Positions 19,014-27,071 of a stretch of 64,000 bases of DNA are shown here, piece after piece. Made by a program: the position numbers and the translations under genes. Location of the stretch: assembly GCA_964567755.1 (NCBI GenBank), contig CAZMNW010000040.1, forward strand, positions 1-64,000. Direction: 5' to 3'. Every line of letters begins with the position of its first letter. Within the stretch, counting starts at the first letter, position 1. The notes under the pieces were generated by a model that did not search any database, was not told the DNA's origin, and worked only from the letters and a program-made list of their open reading frames with translations. The DNA comes from DASRJW01 sp964567755. Its GTDB lineage: Bacteria; Krumholzibacteriota; Krumholzibacteriia; G020349025.

Positions 19014-21056
19014 ATGAGCAACGCCGAAGCTCCAGCGCGAGACGTACTTGACGACAAGGTGAACCGCCTCTTCGCCGGCAAGGTCGTCCGAAAGGATCTG
19101 GTCCGCAAGGTGAAGGTCGGCGCCAACGTGCCGGTCTTCGTCCTCGAGTACCTGCTTGGCAAGTACTGCGCGTCGTCCGACGACGTAGCGATCCAGATGG
19201 GGCTGGCGGTCGTCAACGACACCCTCGCGAATAATTACATCCGACCTGACGAATCAGTAAAGGCCCAGAGCAAAGTGAAAGAGAACGGCAAATACAGCTT
19301 TATCGACAAGGTGAAAGTGCGAATTGTCGACTCTGATTATTGGGCGGAAGCCAATAACTTCGGCAGCAAGCATCTTCATGTGCCGAACCAGTATGTACGT
19401 GACTACGAGCGTCTGCTGACTGGGGGCATCTGGGCACAGCTCGAATTGCGCTTCGAATACGATGAGGAAGAAAAGGGCAAGTACCCGTTTTGGATTGATA
19501 AGCTCACGCCAATCCAGATCGCGACCTTCGATCTCGATGAATACCGGCGTGTCCGTCATGAATTCACGACAGACGAGTGGATCGACCTGATGATACGAAG
19601 CATGGGGTACGAGCCCGCCGAGATGTCGCGCCGACTTAAGTTCCAGTTTCTTGTCCGACTCATTCCACTCGCGGAGCGCAACTATAATTTGGTTGAACTC
19701 GGTCCGCGTGGCACCGGCAAGAGCTATGTGCTGCAAGAAGTGTCGCCATATTCGGCCCTGCTTACGGGCCCCAGTACCGTCGCCAACTTGTTTGGACATA
19801 TGGACGGTCGACAGAAGGGTATGGTTCAAATCTGGGACGTGGTTGGCTTCGATGAGGTTGCTGATCTCCAGAAGATGCCGAAGGAGGTTATCAGCACCAT
19901 GAAGACCTACTGCGAGTCCGGCACCTTCCAACGCGGCAAGGAAGCGGCGTCCGGCGACGCAAGCATTGCGATGTTCGGCAACACGAACCAACCCATTGAT
20001 GTGATGGTGCAAACGGGCCATCTGTTTGCTCCAATGCCCGACGTCATTCGCGACGACATGGCGTTCATTGATCGACTGCACTTCTATCTCCCGGGCTGGG
20101 AGATTCCGAAGATGCGAAACGATTTGTTCACGAACCATTATGGGTTCGTGGTGGACTATCTGGCCGAGGCACTCCGTGAAATGCGGAAGCACAACTTCAC
20201 CGAGGTCATTGACCGGCATTTCTCGTTAGGGCCCCACCTGAATGCGCGCGACCGCAAGGCGGTGCGCAAGACCGTGTCGGGTCTCATCAAGATCATTTGT
20301 CCAAATGGGGACGTCGCACGATTGGAACTCGCAGAGATCTTGGAATTCGCGCTCGAGGGTCGCCGGCGAGTGAAGGAGCAACTCAAGAAAATGGGTTCCT
20401 TCGAGTATTACCATACATCGTTCAGTTACACACTGCAGGAAACGGGCGAGGAAAGGTTCGTTGGCGTCCCCGAGCAGGGAGGACGCGACCTGATCTCGGC
20501 AGATCCACTACCCCCGGGCACCGTCTACACAGCAGGCTTTGCAACCGATGGCACGGTGGGCTTGTATCGTGTCGAGGTTTCCGTCTCGACCGGGACGGGC
20601 AAACTGAAGGCAGCCGGAGGAGTTACGGGTAGGACGAAGGAGTCTGTCCAGCGCGCGTTCAGCTATGTCCAGGCGAAGAAGTCCGAGTTGGGAATCGCAC
20701 GCGAGCTCGACACGTCGGATCTCCACGTCGAAGTCATCGATTTGTTGGCGAACCGGGTCGAAGCTGACATGGGCATCGCATTTTTCGTCGCGTGCTACTC
20801 CGCGCTTCGCAAGGCCCCTGTAAGCCCGGCACTTCTTGTTCTCGGCGACATGAGCGTGCAGGGCAACATCAAGGCACTACGCTCGCTGGTCGAGCCGCTA
20901 CAAGTCGCGATGGACAACGGCGCCAAACGCGCCCTCATCCCCATCGAGAACAAGCGGACCTTCCTCGACGTGAGCGCCGACATCGTCGAACACGTCGACC
21001 CGATCTTCTACGGAGACCCGAAGACCGCGGCGATGAAGGTCCTCGGGGGACCATGA
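19014..21056 (+). CDS. brxL: BREX Lon-like AAA+ protein BrxL
   Basis: A 680-aa protein combining an AAA+ domain and a Lon-like C-terminus, which defines the type-1/type-4 BREX effector end. Walker A is GPRGTGKSY (from residue 230), Walker B-like text is IWDVVGFDEVADL, and the S16-like segment is MSVQGNIKALRSLVEP with a Lys in DNGAKRALIP. Studied BrxL forms a ring on DNA and blocks phage replication. The frame opens at 18909 inside pglZ, but ATG 19014 is 4 bp after the pglZ stop and gives the family N-terminus. The middle of the gene is A/T-richer than both ends. Confidence 0.93.
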   Translation: MSNAEAPARDVLDDKVNRLFAGKVVRKDLVRKVKVGANVPVFVLEYLLGKYCASSDDVAIQMGLAVVNDTLANNYIRPDESVKAQSKVKENGKYSFIDKVKVRIVDSDYWAEANNFGSKHLHVPNQYVRDYERLLTGGIWAQLELRFEYDEEEKGKYPFWIDKLTPIQIATFDLDEYRRVRHEFTTDEWIDLMIRSMGYEPAEMSRRLKFQFLVRLIPLAERNYNLVELGPRGTGKSYVLQEVSPYSALLTGPSTVANLFGHMDGRQKGMVQIWDVVGFDEVADLQKMPKEVISTMKTYCESGTFQRGKEAASGDASIAMFGNTNQPIDVMVQTGHLFAPMPDVIRDDMAFIDRLHFYLPGWEIPKMRNDLFTNHYGFVVDYLAEALREMRKHNFTEVIDRHFSLGPHLNARDRKAVRKTVSGLIKIICPNGDVARLELAEILEFALEGRRRVKEQLKKMGSFEYYHTSFSYTLQETGEERFVGVPEQGGRDLISADPLPPGTVYTAGFATDGTVGLYRVEVSVSTGTGKLKAAGGVTGRTKESVQRAFSYVQAKKSELGIARELDTSDLHVEVIDLLANRVEADMGIAFFVACYSALRKAPVSPALLVLGDMSVQGNIKALRSLVEPLQVAMDNGAKRALIPIENKRTFLDVSADIVEHVDPIFYGDPKTAAMKVLGGP

Positions 21057-21132
21057 GCTCACCCGTTCTTGCGCGCTGAGACCGAAGTATTGAGCGGGCT
21101 ACTTATTCGCAGTTGAGAGTTGGGAGGACACC

Positions 21133-22020
21133 GTGACGCGACCAGGAGATACGCCCGACAAGTTCGAAATGCGGAGTCAAGAAATACGGCCTCCATCTTG
21201 CTGGGTTGATCTCAAAGGGCTGAAACGACTGTACCACGACCTGCAGGAGCACAACCGAGAGGCTGCCAAGTTCGCCGACGAGACGATTAAGATTCAGGAG
21301 GGTCAGGATGCAGCTGAATTCGAGAGAGCCAGGCAAGAGATTACCGACTTGTTCAAGGCATCTTGCATCATCTTAGGATCACAGGGTGAACGAATCGTAA
21401 TTCAAGGAGAAGATGAGATTGACAGCATGATTCTGCCGGCAACAGTAAATGCTATCCAAATTGACACAGGCTTTCGACTGCAGACAATTGGGAAGTTCAA
21501 CTGGGTACCACATCGCGCACAGGTGCTCTTTGATTTCCGACGGACTGAACCGACTGATCTCTCAAACATATCCGGTGCACCCAGTCCGAACACGGGTCTA
21601 ATTCGGATCGATGCTGAACAATCCAACTGGGCAGCCGGCGTATCAAAGACCATCAATGACTTCCTGGGAAAACGCAGACTTAGAAGCGCGTGGTTGCACG
21701 GCAAGAACAGCTACGACGCTTCCTTGTTTTTCTTAGGTTTACCGTCATGTTTATGGATCGCGTTCCGTATTGGGCAGGGAATCGACGCCTCCGCGTTGGG
21801 GCAGGTAACGATCATTCCACAGATGGCAAAGATCTACGTGTTCTTTGCTGCGCTGATTCTGTTTCGAATTCTGTTTGGCGTGGCGCGTTGGATATTTCCC
21901 TATATGATGCTCAAAGAGGAAGGACAGAATCCTGGAAACGGGATACGCACGTTTTTCGGGACACTCATCATTGGGGCGCTCACGACAGTGATCGTTGATA
22001 CGGTCCGAACGCTGTTCTAG
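21133..22020 (+). CDS. Membrane protein of unknown function downstream of brxL
   Basis: A 295-aa protein that I do not recognise. It starts at GTG 21133 with GGGAGG 5 nt upstream, 76 bp after brxL on the same strand. The N-terminal 190 residues are soluble, with a short charged helix (HNREAAKFADETIKIQ) and a mixed alpha/beta part. The C-terminus has three likely membrane helices (SLFFLGLPSCLWIAF, IYVFFAALILFRILFGV, FFGTLIIGALTTVIV). Its base composition is A/T-richer than the BREX core, which suggests a separate origin. A membrane-acting accessory effector of the BREX locus is possible; so is a simple passenger gene. Confidence 0.75.
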   Translation: MTRPGDTPDKFEMRSQEIRPPSCWVDLKGLKRLYHDLQEHNREAAKFADETIKIQEGQDAAEFERARQEITDLFKASCIILGSQGERIVIQGEDEIDSMILPATVNAIQIDTGFRLQTIGKFNWVPHRAQVLFDFRRTEPTDLSNISGAPSPNTGLIRIDAEQSNWAAGVSKTINDFLGKRRLRSAWLHGKNSYDASLFFLGLPSCLWIAFRIGQGIDASALGQVTIIPQMAKIYVFFAALILFRILFGVARWIFPYMMLKEEGQNPGNGIRTFFGTLIIGALTTVIVDTVRTLF

Positions 22021-22164
22021 TGGATACCCCATGGGCCGCAACGAGCACGGCGTGGAAACACACTGAACCTCGGGTTGCCGGGCTGCTCCCCCGAGACTCT
22101 GGGAGCGACCAAACGTGGCGTCTCCGGCCTCGACACGAGCATACAATGCCGAAGGTTGATGCTC

Positions 22165-22251
22165 TGGTGCCGGGGCCGGGACTCGAACCCGGACGGCCTT
22201 GCGGCCGGGGGATTTTAAATCCCCTGTGTCTGCCGATTCCACCACCCCGGC
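22165..22251 (-). tRNA. tRNA-Leu (anticodon TAA)
   Basis: The minus strand reads GCCGGGG at the 5' end and CCCCGGC-ACCA at the 3' end, a perfect 7-bp acceptor stem with encoded CCA. The anticodon arm is GGGGA-TTTAAAA-TCCCC, placing TAA at positions 34-36. A long variable arm (CGGCC-GCAA-GGCCG) marks a class II tRNA, and the T-arm GTTCGAGTC is canonical. The length is 87 nt including CCA. It sits inside the accessory island, between the BREX tail and toxin-antitoxin genes; tRNA-Leu genes are frequent integration targets. Confidence 0.97.
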
Positions 22252-22262
22252 GGCCGCCCGCA

Positions 22263-22291
22263 AGGCTAAGCTGCGCAGCCGAGGCTGGCAA
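22263..22291 (-). promoter_or_regulatory. Possible tRNA-Leu promoter
   Basis: On the minus strand TTGCCA (22291-22286) and TAGCCT (22268-22263) are separated by 17 bp and end 11 bp before the mature tRNA 5' end. The match to consensus is fair only. Confidence 0.35.
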
Positions 22292-22425
22292 GACGTGGTT
22301 GTTCGCCGTGCTGGTCTCGATCGGACACAGGACTGGTCGCTTTGCGCTCCGTGAGAGTCTCCGCGTCTGGCGTCCGGATTGACTCGAGCGTGGCGTACGT
22401 GGGACCCTAGTGATGGAGGTGTCCC

Positions 22426-23148
22426 GTGACCAAACGCAGCGAACGAGCGGACATCTATGGTGGCCGGGATCCGCGCGCGATGCCGGCGTACAGTCTCTGG
22501 GAAGCGGCCCATTATCTCGGCCTGCCCAAAGCAACGCTGCGCTCGTGGGTGATTGGACAGCACTATAAGGCGGGCGCGCACCGAAGATTCTTTCAGCCGC
22601 TTATCCGGTTGCCTGAGCCTCAGCGAGCTTGTCTTTCCTTCGTGAATCTGACCGAGGCGTATGTACTCAGCGCGATTCGACGGGAACACAGAATCCCGCT
22701 TCAGCAAGTCCGCGCCGCACTTCGATATCTTGAAACACGGTTCAAGTCACGACATCCACTCGCAGACGAGCAGTTCGAAACGAACGGAACGTCTCTGTTC
22801 GTCCAAAAGATCGATCAGCTGATCAATCTCACTCAAGAAGGTCAGCTCGAGATGCGCAGACTCCTAATGGCGTACCTGCGCCGCGTCGAACGCGATCCCT
22901 CAGGGGCAGTCGCGCGGCTGTACCTGCTGACTCGACGGGGTAGTGTGGATCAGCCCAAGACGGTTCTGATGGACCCGCGCCTCGCTTTTGGAAGGCCCGT
23001 GTTGGCGCGCAAGGGAATCCCGACAGCCGCGATCGCGGAACGATACAAGGCTGGAGACTCGACGGACGATCTAGCAAGGGATTATGGCTGCGAACGACCG
23101 GAGATCGAAGAGGCAATCCGCTGCGAGCTCCAGGTCGAAGCAGCGTGA
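22426..23148 (+). CDS. VapB45-like antitoxin with N-terminal helix-turn-helix and DUF433-like domain
   Basis: A 240-aa protein. The N-terminal part (SLWEAAHYLGLPKATLRSWV) looks like a MerR-type winged helix. The C-terminal part (GRPVLARKGIPTAAIAERYKAGDS, then DLARDYGCERPEIEEAI) is the DUF433 pattern, a small helix-turn-helix common in antitoxins. The central LTEAYVLSAIRREHRIPLQQV also fits the larger VapB45-type antitoxins. The start is followed after 65 bp of overlap by a PIN-like gene, the expected toxin partner. It should bind the toxin and repress its own promoter. Confidence 0.75.
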   Translation: MTKRSERADIYGGRDPRAMPAYSLWEAAHYLGLPKATLRSWVIGQHYKAGAHRRFFQPLIRLPEPQRACLSFVNLTEAYVLSAIRREHRIPLQQVRAALRYLETRFKSRHPLADEQFETNGTSLFVQKIDQLINLTQEGQLEMRRLLMAYLRRVERDPSGAVARLYLLTRRGSVDQPKTVLMDPRLAFGRPVLARKGIPTAAIAERYKAGDSTDDLARDYGCERPEIEEAIRCELQVEAA

Positions 23149-23530
23149 ACCCCTCGTTTTCTTCGTCGATCGATCCCTGGGGAAGGATTTGGCGATCTCC
23201 CTCAGGGAAGGTTCGGCAAATGTCATCGTCCACGATGAGGTGTTCAAGCCGACTGCGCTTGACGCGGAGTGGCTCGAAAGGGCTGGTCGGGAATGCTGGG
23301 TTGTCCTCACCAAGGACCAGAGAATTCGCTACAACACCTTGGAGATCACAGCTCTGCTGCGGTCAGGTGCGCGGGTTTTCGTCTTAGTTTCTGGGAATCT
23401 CACAGGACCTGAAATTGTGGAGGTTTTCACGCGAGCCCTGCCGAAGATCAGGCGGCTGGCGATCAGTACTCGGGCACCATTCATCGCCAAGGTCTTTCGA
23501 AATGGTTCTGTATCTATCTGGATGAGATAA
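23084..23530 (+). CDS. VapC45-like PIN-domain toxin
   Basis: A 148-aa protein with the VapC45/PIN_10-type pattern: the first acidic residue in VFFVDRSLGKDLA, a central LDAEWLERAGRECWVVLTKD, and RIRYNTLEITALL. PIN toxins are Mg-dependent RNases; the acidic residues here are consistent with an active site, although I cannot place all of them. It overlaps the antitoxin end by 65 bp, and the true start may be slightly further downstream because the first 22 residues are Arg/Ser-rich and unlike the family. Confidence 0.75.
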   Translation: MAANDRRSKRQSAASSRSKQREPLVFFVDRSLGKDLAISLREGSANVIVHDEVFKPTALDAEWLERAGRECWVVLTKDQRIRYNTLEITALLRSGARVFVLVSGNLTGPEIVEVFTRALPKIRRLAISTRAPFIAKVFRNGSVSIWMR

Positions 23531-23812
23531 TCGAGTGAACACAGGGAACAGCTTCCGACTCGCTGCACCAAAGACAAGCTCAGTCAAGAGATGGAGCACA
23601 TGACACCCGAGGAACGCGTAGGGTACATCCGAGGTAGAGCTGCGGCGACCAGTCTGGGGAGAGAGATCGCCGAGGGGGGAGGAGACGCTGCCCGACAAGC
23701 CGATGCCGAGGACCGGTCTTCTGCTGGCTGCTGATCGCCGGCTGCGCGTACCGGCCGAAGCTGAAGACCCATTCCAATCCAAGGCTCTGGCGAAGCTCTA
23801 CGGCACCAACAG
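23531..23812. other. Intergenic, with short open frames that look like remnants
   Basis: No full gene. Two short plus-strand frames look like scraps of coding sequence: one from 23591 (starts MEHMTPEERVGYIRGRAAA) and one from 23704 that ends KALAKLYGTNS just before the convergent HigA gene. Neither has a clear ribosome site. They may be decayed antitoxin or PIN fragments. Confidence 0.3.
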
Positions 23813-24214
23813 TTAGCGAGAGACTTTCTTCCTGGGAGCTTTTACGAGACGTCTCCTGGACGGCGTGGCAGCACGTCCGCGTCTCTGCATCCGGGCAGGG
23901 GCTGCAGGCAGGGGAACGAAGCGGACTTCGACCCTCTTCTTGAGTGCTGTAGCGATGCGTTGCAGCATTGACAGGGAATGACCCTCGTAGTCGGCGTCCT
24001 CGAGACGGCAGATGACAGAGGCCGTTGTCCCGACGAGGTCTGCGAGCTGTCGTTGACTGAGGGCCGCCGCGGAGCGCAGGTCGTAGATCTCACGCGCGAT
24101 CTTCGCGTTCAAGCGCTCTTCCTCGAGCGACGCAATGCGCTCCGGCTTCCCGTCGTAGTACCGGCGGTGCAGGATTCTGAGCGCATTTGTCGTCGACGCT
24201 GGCTTCGTCGCCAT
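23813..24214 (-). CDS. HigA-like antitoxin, XRE helix-turn-helix (copy 1)
   Basis: A 133-aa protein with a single XRE helix-turn-helix (LSQRQLADLVGTTASVICRLEDADYEG). A basic Arg/Lys/Ala tail follows. It starts inside the stop of the HigB-like gene (TGATG), so the order is toxin then antitoxin, typical of higBA. It should neutralise the toxin and repress the promoter upstream of it. A clear paralogue lies about 1 kb away (24823-25221); both share the segment LEDADYEGHSL. Confidence 0.88.
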   Translation of the reverse strand: MATKPASTTNALRILHRRYYDGKPERIASLEEERLNAKIAREIYDLRSAAALSQRQLADLVGTTASVICRLEDADYEGHSLSMLQRIATALKKRVEVRFVPLPAAPARMQRRGRAATPSRRRLVKAPRKKVSR

Positions 24215-24588
24215 CAGTCAGTCTCCTCGTACGTGTGTCGGCCGGGGTCGGCAGCAAATCTGTTCCTACGTTCGATTGCGCGGTCGATTTCTGAGGGCTG
24301 AACCTCATCTTGTTGCTTCGTGATGCCGTGCGAAAGAACGACCGCCTCCCGCCCGTGGAAGAAGTAGAGTATCCGGCAATTCACACGGTGATGCTTCGTT
24401 CGGAGCTCATGGATGCCGTCCCGTAGGATGTCCGCCTCTGGGCGGTGAAGCTCGTGGCCGAGCTCCTCGAGCCGTTCGATCCGAACCCAGCACTTGTCTT
24501 GGGCCTTCTCGCTCAGGCCATCAAACCACTCGAGGAAGGGGATGGTGCCGTCCTCCTCCCGGTAGAAAACCACTCTGGTCCTAGGCAA
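24214..24588 (-). CDS. HigB-like mRNA interferase toxin (copy 1)
   Basis: A 124-aa RelE/HigB-superfamily protein of the Gp49-like type. Key stretches are PFLEWFDGLSEKAQDKCW, RLEELGHELHRPEA, ELRTKHHRVNCRILYFFHG and a C-terminal IDRAIERRNRF. Family members cleave mRNA on the ribosome. The frame extends to a TTG at 24600, but the TTG at 24588 has GGAG 8 nt upstream and gives exactly the same length as the second copy, so I prefer it. No ATG start is available. Confidence 0.87.
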   Translation of the reverse strand: MPRTRVVFYREEDGTIPFLEWFDGLSEKAQDKCWVRIERLEELGHELHRPEADILRDGIHELRTKHHRVNCRILYFFHGREAVVLSHGITKQQDEVQPSEIDRAIERRNRFAADPGRHTYEETD

Positions 24589-24601
24589 CTCACGCTCCAA
24601 G

Positions 24602-24628
24602 TGTTCGCTATTTTGCGAACAAAGTCAA
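24602..24628 (-). promoter_or_regulatory. HigBA copy 1 promoter/operator
   Basis: TGTTCGC (24602-24608) and GCGAACA (24615-24621) form a perfect 7-bp inverted repeat with a 6-bp spacer. A TTGACT -35-like hexamer (24628-24623 on the minus strand) lies right beside it. The palindrome is 14 bp upstream of the chosen toxin start, which is the expected place for HigA autorepression. The -10 is not obvious. Confidence 0.5.
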
Positions 24629-24822
24629 GGAAACGAACGGATCCGGATATCTTGTGCAATGGAAAAGGATTACCGGCGCAAGACCGGAACAGGCTCAACG
24701 GCCTCGCGCTATTTGCAGAGCTCGCCGGCAAGTCCGACGCTATCCGCGAGCTCGCCTCGTAGGAATGCGCTTGTGGCGGCTGAGTCAGCTCCTGACCACA
24801 AATCGCGATGTTGCTATGGTTT

Positions 24823-25221
24823 TTAGGCGACAGACTTCTTGGCAGCGCTCGATGAGTGGGCGGGCCGGCGGCGCTTCGTGGGTTTCGCCGGCCGGGAGAG
24901 GGCAGCACGACGGCGAACCGGAACGAAGTTGACTTCTACGCGCCGGTTGAGCGCCGAGGCGATACGTCTGAGGACGGCAAGGGAGTGCCCCTCGTAGTCT
25001 GCGTCCTCAAGACGAGAGATGGCAGACGTGCTAGTCCCCACAAGCTGTGCGAGCTTGGCTTGTGTGAGACCGGCCTTGGTGCGGAGCTCATAGATTTTGT
25101 GCGCGACCTCAGCGCCTGCAAGCGCCTCCTCAAAGGCGGCCTGACGCTTGAGGTCGCTACCCACGTAGCGCTCGTAGGTGAACTGAAGCGCCTTCGATTC
25201 GAATCTGTGCTTACGGCCCAT
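24823..25221 (-). CDS. HigA-like antitoxin, XRE helix-turn-helix (copy 2)
   Basis: A 132-aa paralogue of the antitoxin at 23813-24214. The helix-turn-helix reads LTQAKLAQLVGTSTSAISRL and is followed by the shared EDADYEGHSLAVL and the RRVEVNFVPV strand, then a basic Arg/Lys/Ser tail. It begins 2 bp after the stop of the second HigB-like gene. The two antitoxins differ in their helix-turn-helix recognition region, so cross-repression is uncertain. Confidence 0.88.
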   Translation of the reverse strand: MGRKHRFESKALQFTYERYVGSDLKRQAAFEEALAGAEVAHKIYELRTKAGLTQAKLAQLVGTSTSAISRLEDADYEGHSLAVLRRIASALNRRVEVNFVPVRRRAALSRPAKPTKRRRPAHSSSAAKKSVA

Positions 25222-25223
25222 GG

Positions 25224-25598
25224 TCAGATCTCCGGTCTGAACGTATGCGTGCGCGGGTTGGCCTCGAAATCCTTCTTTCGCCTGAGCGCGGCATGGATCT
25301 CTCTCCCCGGTACTTTCGCTTGCTGCTTCGAGAAGCCGTGCGAAACGATGACAACCGTCCTCCCGTGGAAGAAGTAGAGCATCCTGTAGTTCACACCCCG
25401 GTGTTTCACCCGAAGCTCATAGATGCCATCCTCGAGGTAGTCGGCCTCGGGCCGCCTGATCTCGTGGCCGAGTTCCTCGAGTCGTGCGAGCCTTGCAAGA
25501 CACTTGACAGCTGCGTCCGCGTGAAGCTCGTCAAACCAGTCGAGTATGGGTGTCGTGCCATCCGCTTCCTTAAAGTAGATGACCTCCGTCTGAGGCAA
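25224..25598 (-). CDS. HigB-like mRNA interferase toxin (copy 2)
   Basis: A 124-aa paralogue of the toxin at 24214-24588. Matching segments include PILDWFDELHADAAVKC, RLEELGHEIRRPEADYL, ELRVKHRGVNYRMLYFFHG and SHGFSKQQAKV. The frame continues to 25619, but that start overlaps a strong -10 hexamer and cannot be transcribed from it. The TTG at 25598 (with GGAG 6 nt upstream) is the best remaining choice and matches copy 1. This makes the leader only a few bases long. Confidence 0.86.
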   Translation of the reverse strand: MPQTEVIYFKEADGTTPILDWFDELHADAAVKCLARLARLEELGHEIRRPEADYLEDGIYELRVKHRGVNYRMLYFFHGRTVVIVSHGFSKQQAKVPGREIHAALRRKKDFEANPRTHTFRPEI

Positions 25599-25609
25599 GT
25601 TGCGCTCCA

Positions 25610-25638
25610 AATATATCAAAAATAAGACAAACGATCAA
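25610..25638 (-). promoter_or_regulatory. Promoter of HigBA copy 2
   Basis: TTGATC (25638-25633) and TATATT (25615-25610) on the minus strand are separated by 17 bp, one of the best sigma-70-type matches in the window. Transcription would start around 25603, about five bases before the TTG start codon. Confidence 0.65.
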
Positions 25639-25712
25639 GACGCCGCCGTCACAACGGTTATCTTCAGTAGCCTAGAGGGGTTAGGAAAGCAAAAAAGGAG
25701 CCAGGGCCGCCC

Positions 25713-27017
25713 TCAGCTCGGGTCGTCGAAGTGACGGAGCGCTTCCTGATCCCACTCGAGAACTGGCTCTGCCAGCGGAGCGCTGTCACCAAAGGGGAAC
25801 TCTTGGGAGAGATAGCCGACCGCGCGGTATGTGCGGCGGCGCTTCTCGAACATTCGCAGCAGCATTGAGACCTCGCGGTCTACGTAGTCGAAGATGAGTA
25901 CTTCGGTCTTCCTAGGGTGAAGTCGGTGGAGTCGACCCGCGTACTGAACGAGCGTACCTTTCCAGGACACTGGCAGGGCGAGAAACAGTGTGTCGAGCCG
26001 TGCATCGTCGAACCCTTCGCCGATGTAGCGGCCCGTTGCTAGAACGACGCGCTCCTCGTCGTCGGGAATCTGTGCTAGCCGTGCGGTCAGGTCGCGGCGG
26101 TCCTTTCCCGATTTCCCGCCACTCATGATGACGAGGTGGCGCACTGCTTTGCGCAGTCGATCGGCCAACATCTCGAGATGGTCTTTGCGTTCAGTGAGGA
26201 GAATGGGTGAACGCCCTTGCGTCAGGGCCGCGATGACATCGTCGAGGATCATGCGATTACGTTCCTCGTCCGCAATCAGCGCTCTATAAAGTCCCTGGAT
26301 TCCCGTTTCATCCCGCAGCTCGGGCAGGCTGAAACGCGTCTCGCGTACCACGAGCCGATGACGGAAGGGGCGACCAGCGGTCTGGCTCTTTGGATTCAAG
26401 GCAAAACGCACGGGCCCCAACTGCATCTCCGTGATCGGCTGATGACCGTCCCGCCGCTGAGGAGTCGCCGTGAGCCCAACGATGTATCGTGCCTTCACCG
26501 CGGACAGCACACGTTCGAAGGAAACCGCGGGAAGATGGTGGCATTCGTCGACAATCACATGGCCGTACGAAGCGACCAATTCATCGACCTGGCCTCGTCG
26601 CACGAGGCTCTGGAGCATCGCCACGTCGAGTCGCCTGTTGAGCTTACGCTTGCCACCCCCGATCTGCCCGATCTCCTTCTCATCGAGACCGAGGAACATC
26701 GCAAGCTGCGCTACCCACTGGTCGAGCAACGGCTGACGGTGAACGAGGATGAGGGCGCTGCGCCCGCGCTGCGCCACCAGGTACGCGCCGAGGACGGTCT
26801 TTCCGATTCCTGGCGGGGCGACCAAGACACCGGTGTCATGCTGGAGCATCTCCGATGCCATTTGCTCCTGCAGTCCGGTGAGCTGCCCCACGAACTGCAG
26901 CGGCAGTGACTCGCCGTCCTCGCGCCGGTCGTCGATCAACAAGCGAACGGCGTGGCGATCCAGGAGCTGTTCGAGATCTGGCAAGCACCCACGCGGCAGC
27001 GCCACGTGCTGCGCCAT
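25713..27017 (-). CDS. TOTE-type superfamily II helicase, downstream part of a split gene
   Basis: A 434-aa superfamily II helicase: Walker A APPGIGKTVLGAYL, the DECH box (VDECHHLPAV), motif III LTATPQRRDG and motif VI LVQYAGRLHR. In relatives this domain is the C-terminal half of one long primase-helicase polypeptide (TOTE conflict system). Here it begins at an internal ATG, 18 codons after a TAA that ends the primase. The 18 intervening codons are in the same frame and translate as family-like sequence (QLRLWTGATPRIISCAED). There is no good ribosome site before the ATG, so expression depends on read-through or reinitiation. Confidence 0.85.
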   Translation of the reverse strand: MAQHVALPRGCLPDLEQLLDRHAVRLLIDDRREDGESLPLQFVGQLTGLQEQMASEMLQHDTGVLVAPPGIGKTVLGAYLVAQRGRSALILVHRQPLLDQWVAQLAMFLGLDEKEIGQIGGGKRKLNRRLDVAMLQSLVRRGQVDELVASYGHVIVDECHHLPAVSFERVLSAVKARYIVGLTATPQRRDGHQPITEMQLGPVRFALNPKSQTAGRPFRHRLVVRETRFSLPELRDETGIQGLYRALIADEERNRMILDDVIAALTQGRSPILLTERKDHLEMLADRLRKAVRHLVIMSGGKSGKDRRDLTARLAQIPDDEERVVLATGRYIGEGFDDARLDTLFLALPVSWKGTLVQYAGRLHRLHPRKTEVLIFDYVDREVSMLLRMFEKRRRTYRAVGYLSQEFPFGDSAPLAEPVLEWDQEALRHFDDPS

Positions 27018-27071
27018 GTCTTCGGCGCAAGAGATGATGCGTGGAGTCGCACCGGTCCAAAGCCGAAGTTG

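Noticed and set aside
6825..21056. Assigning the BREX locus as plain type 6
   Set aside because: brxD and brxHI are absent and brxL is present, so type 6 alone does not fit.
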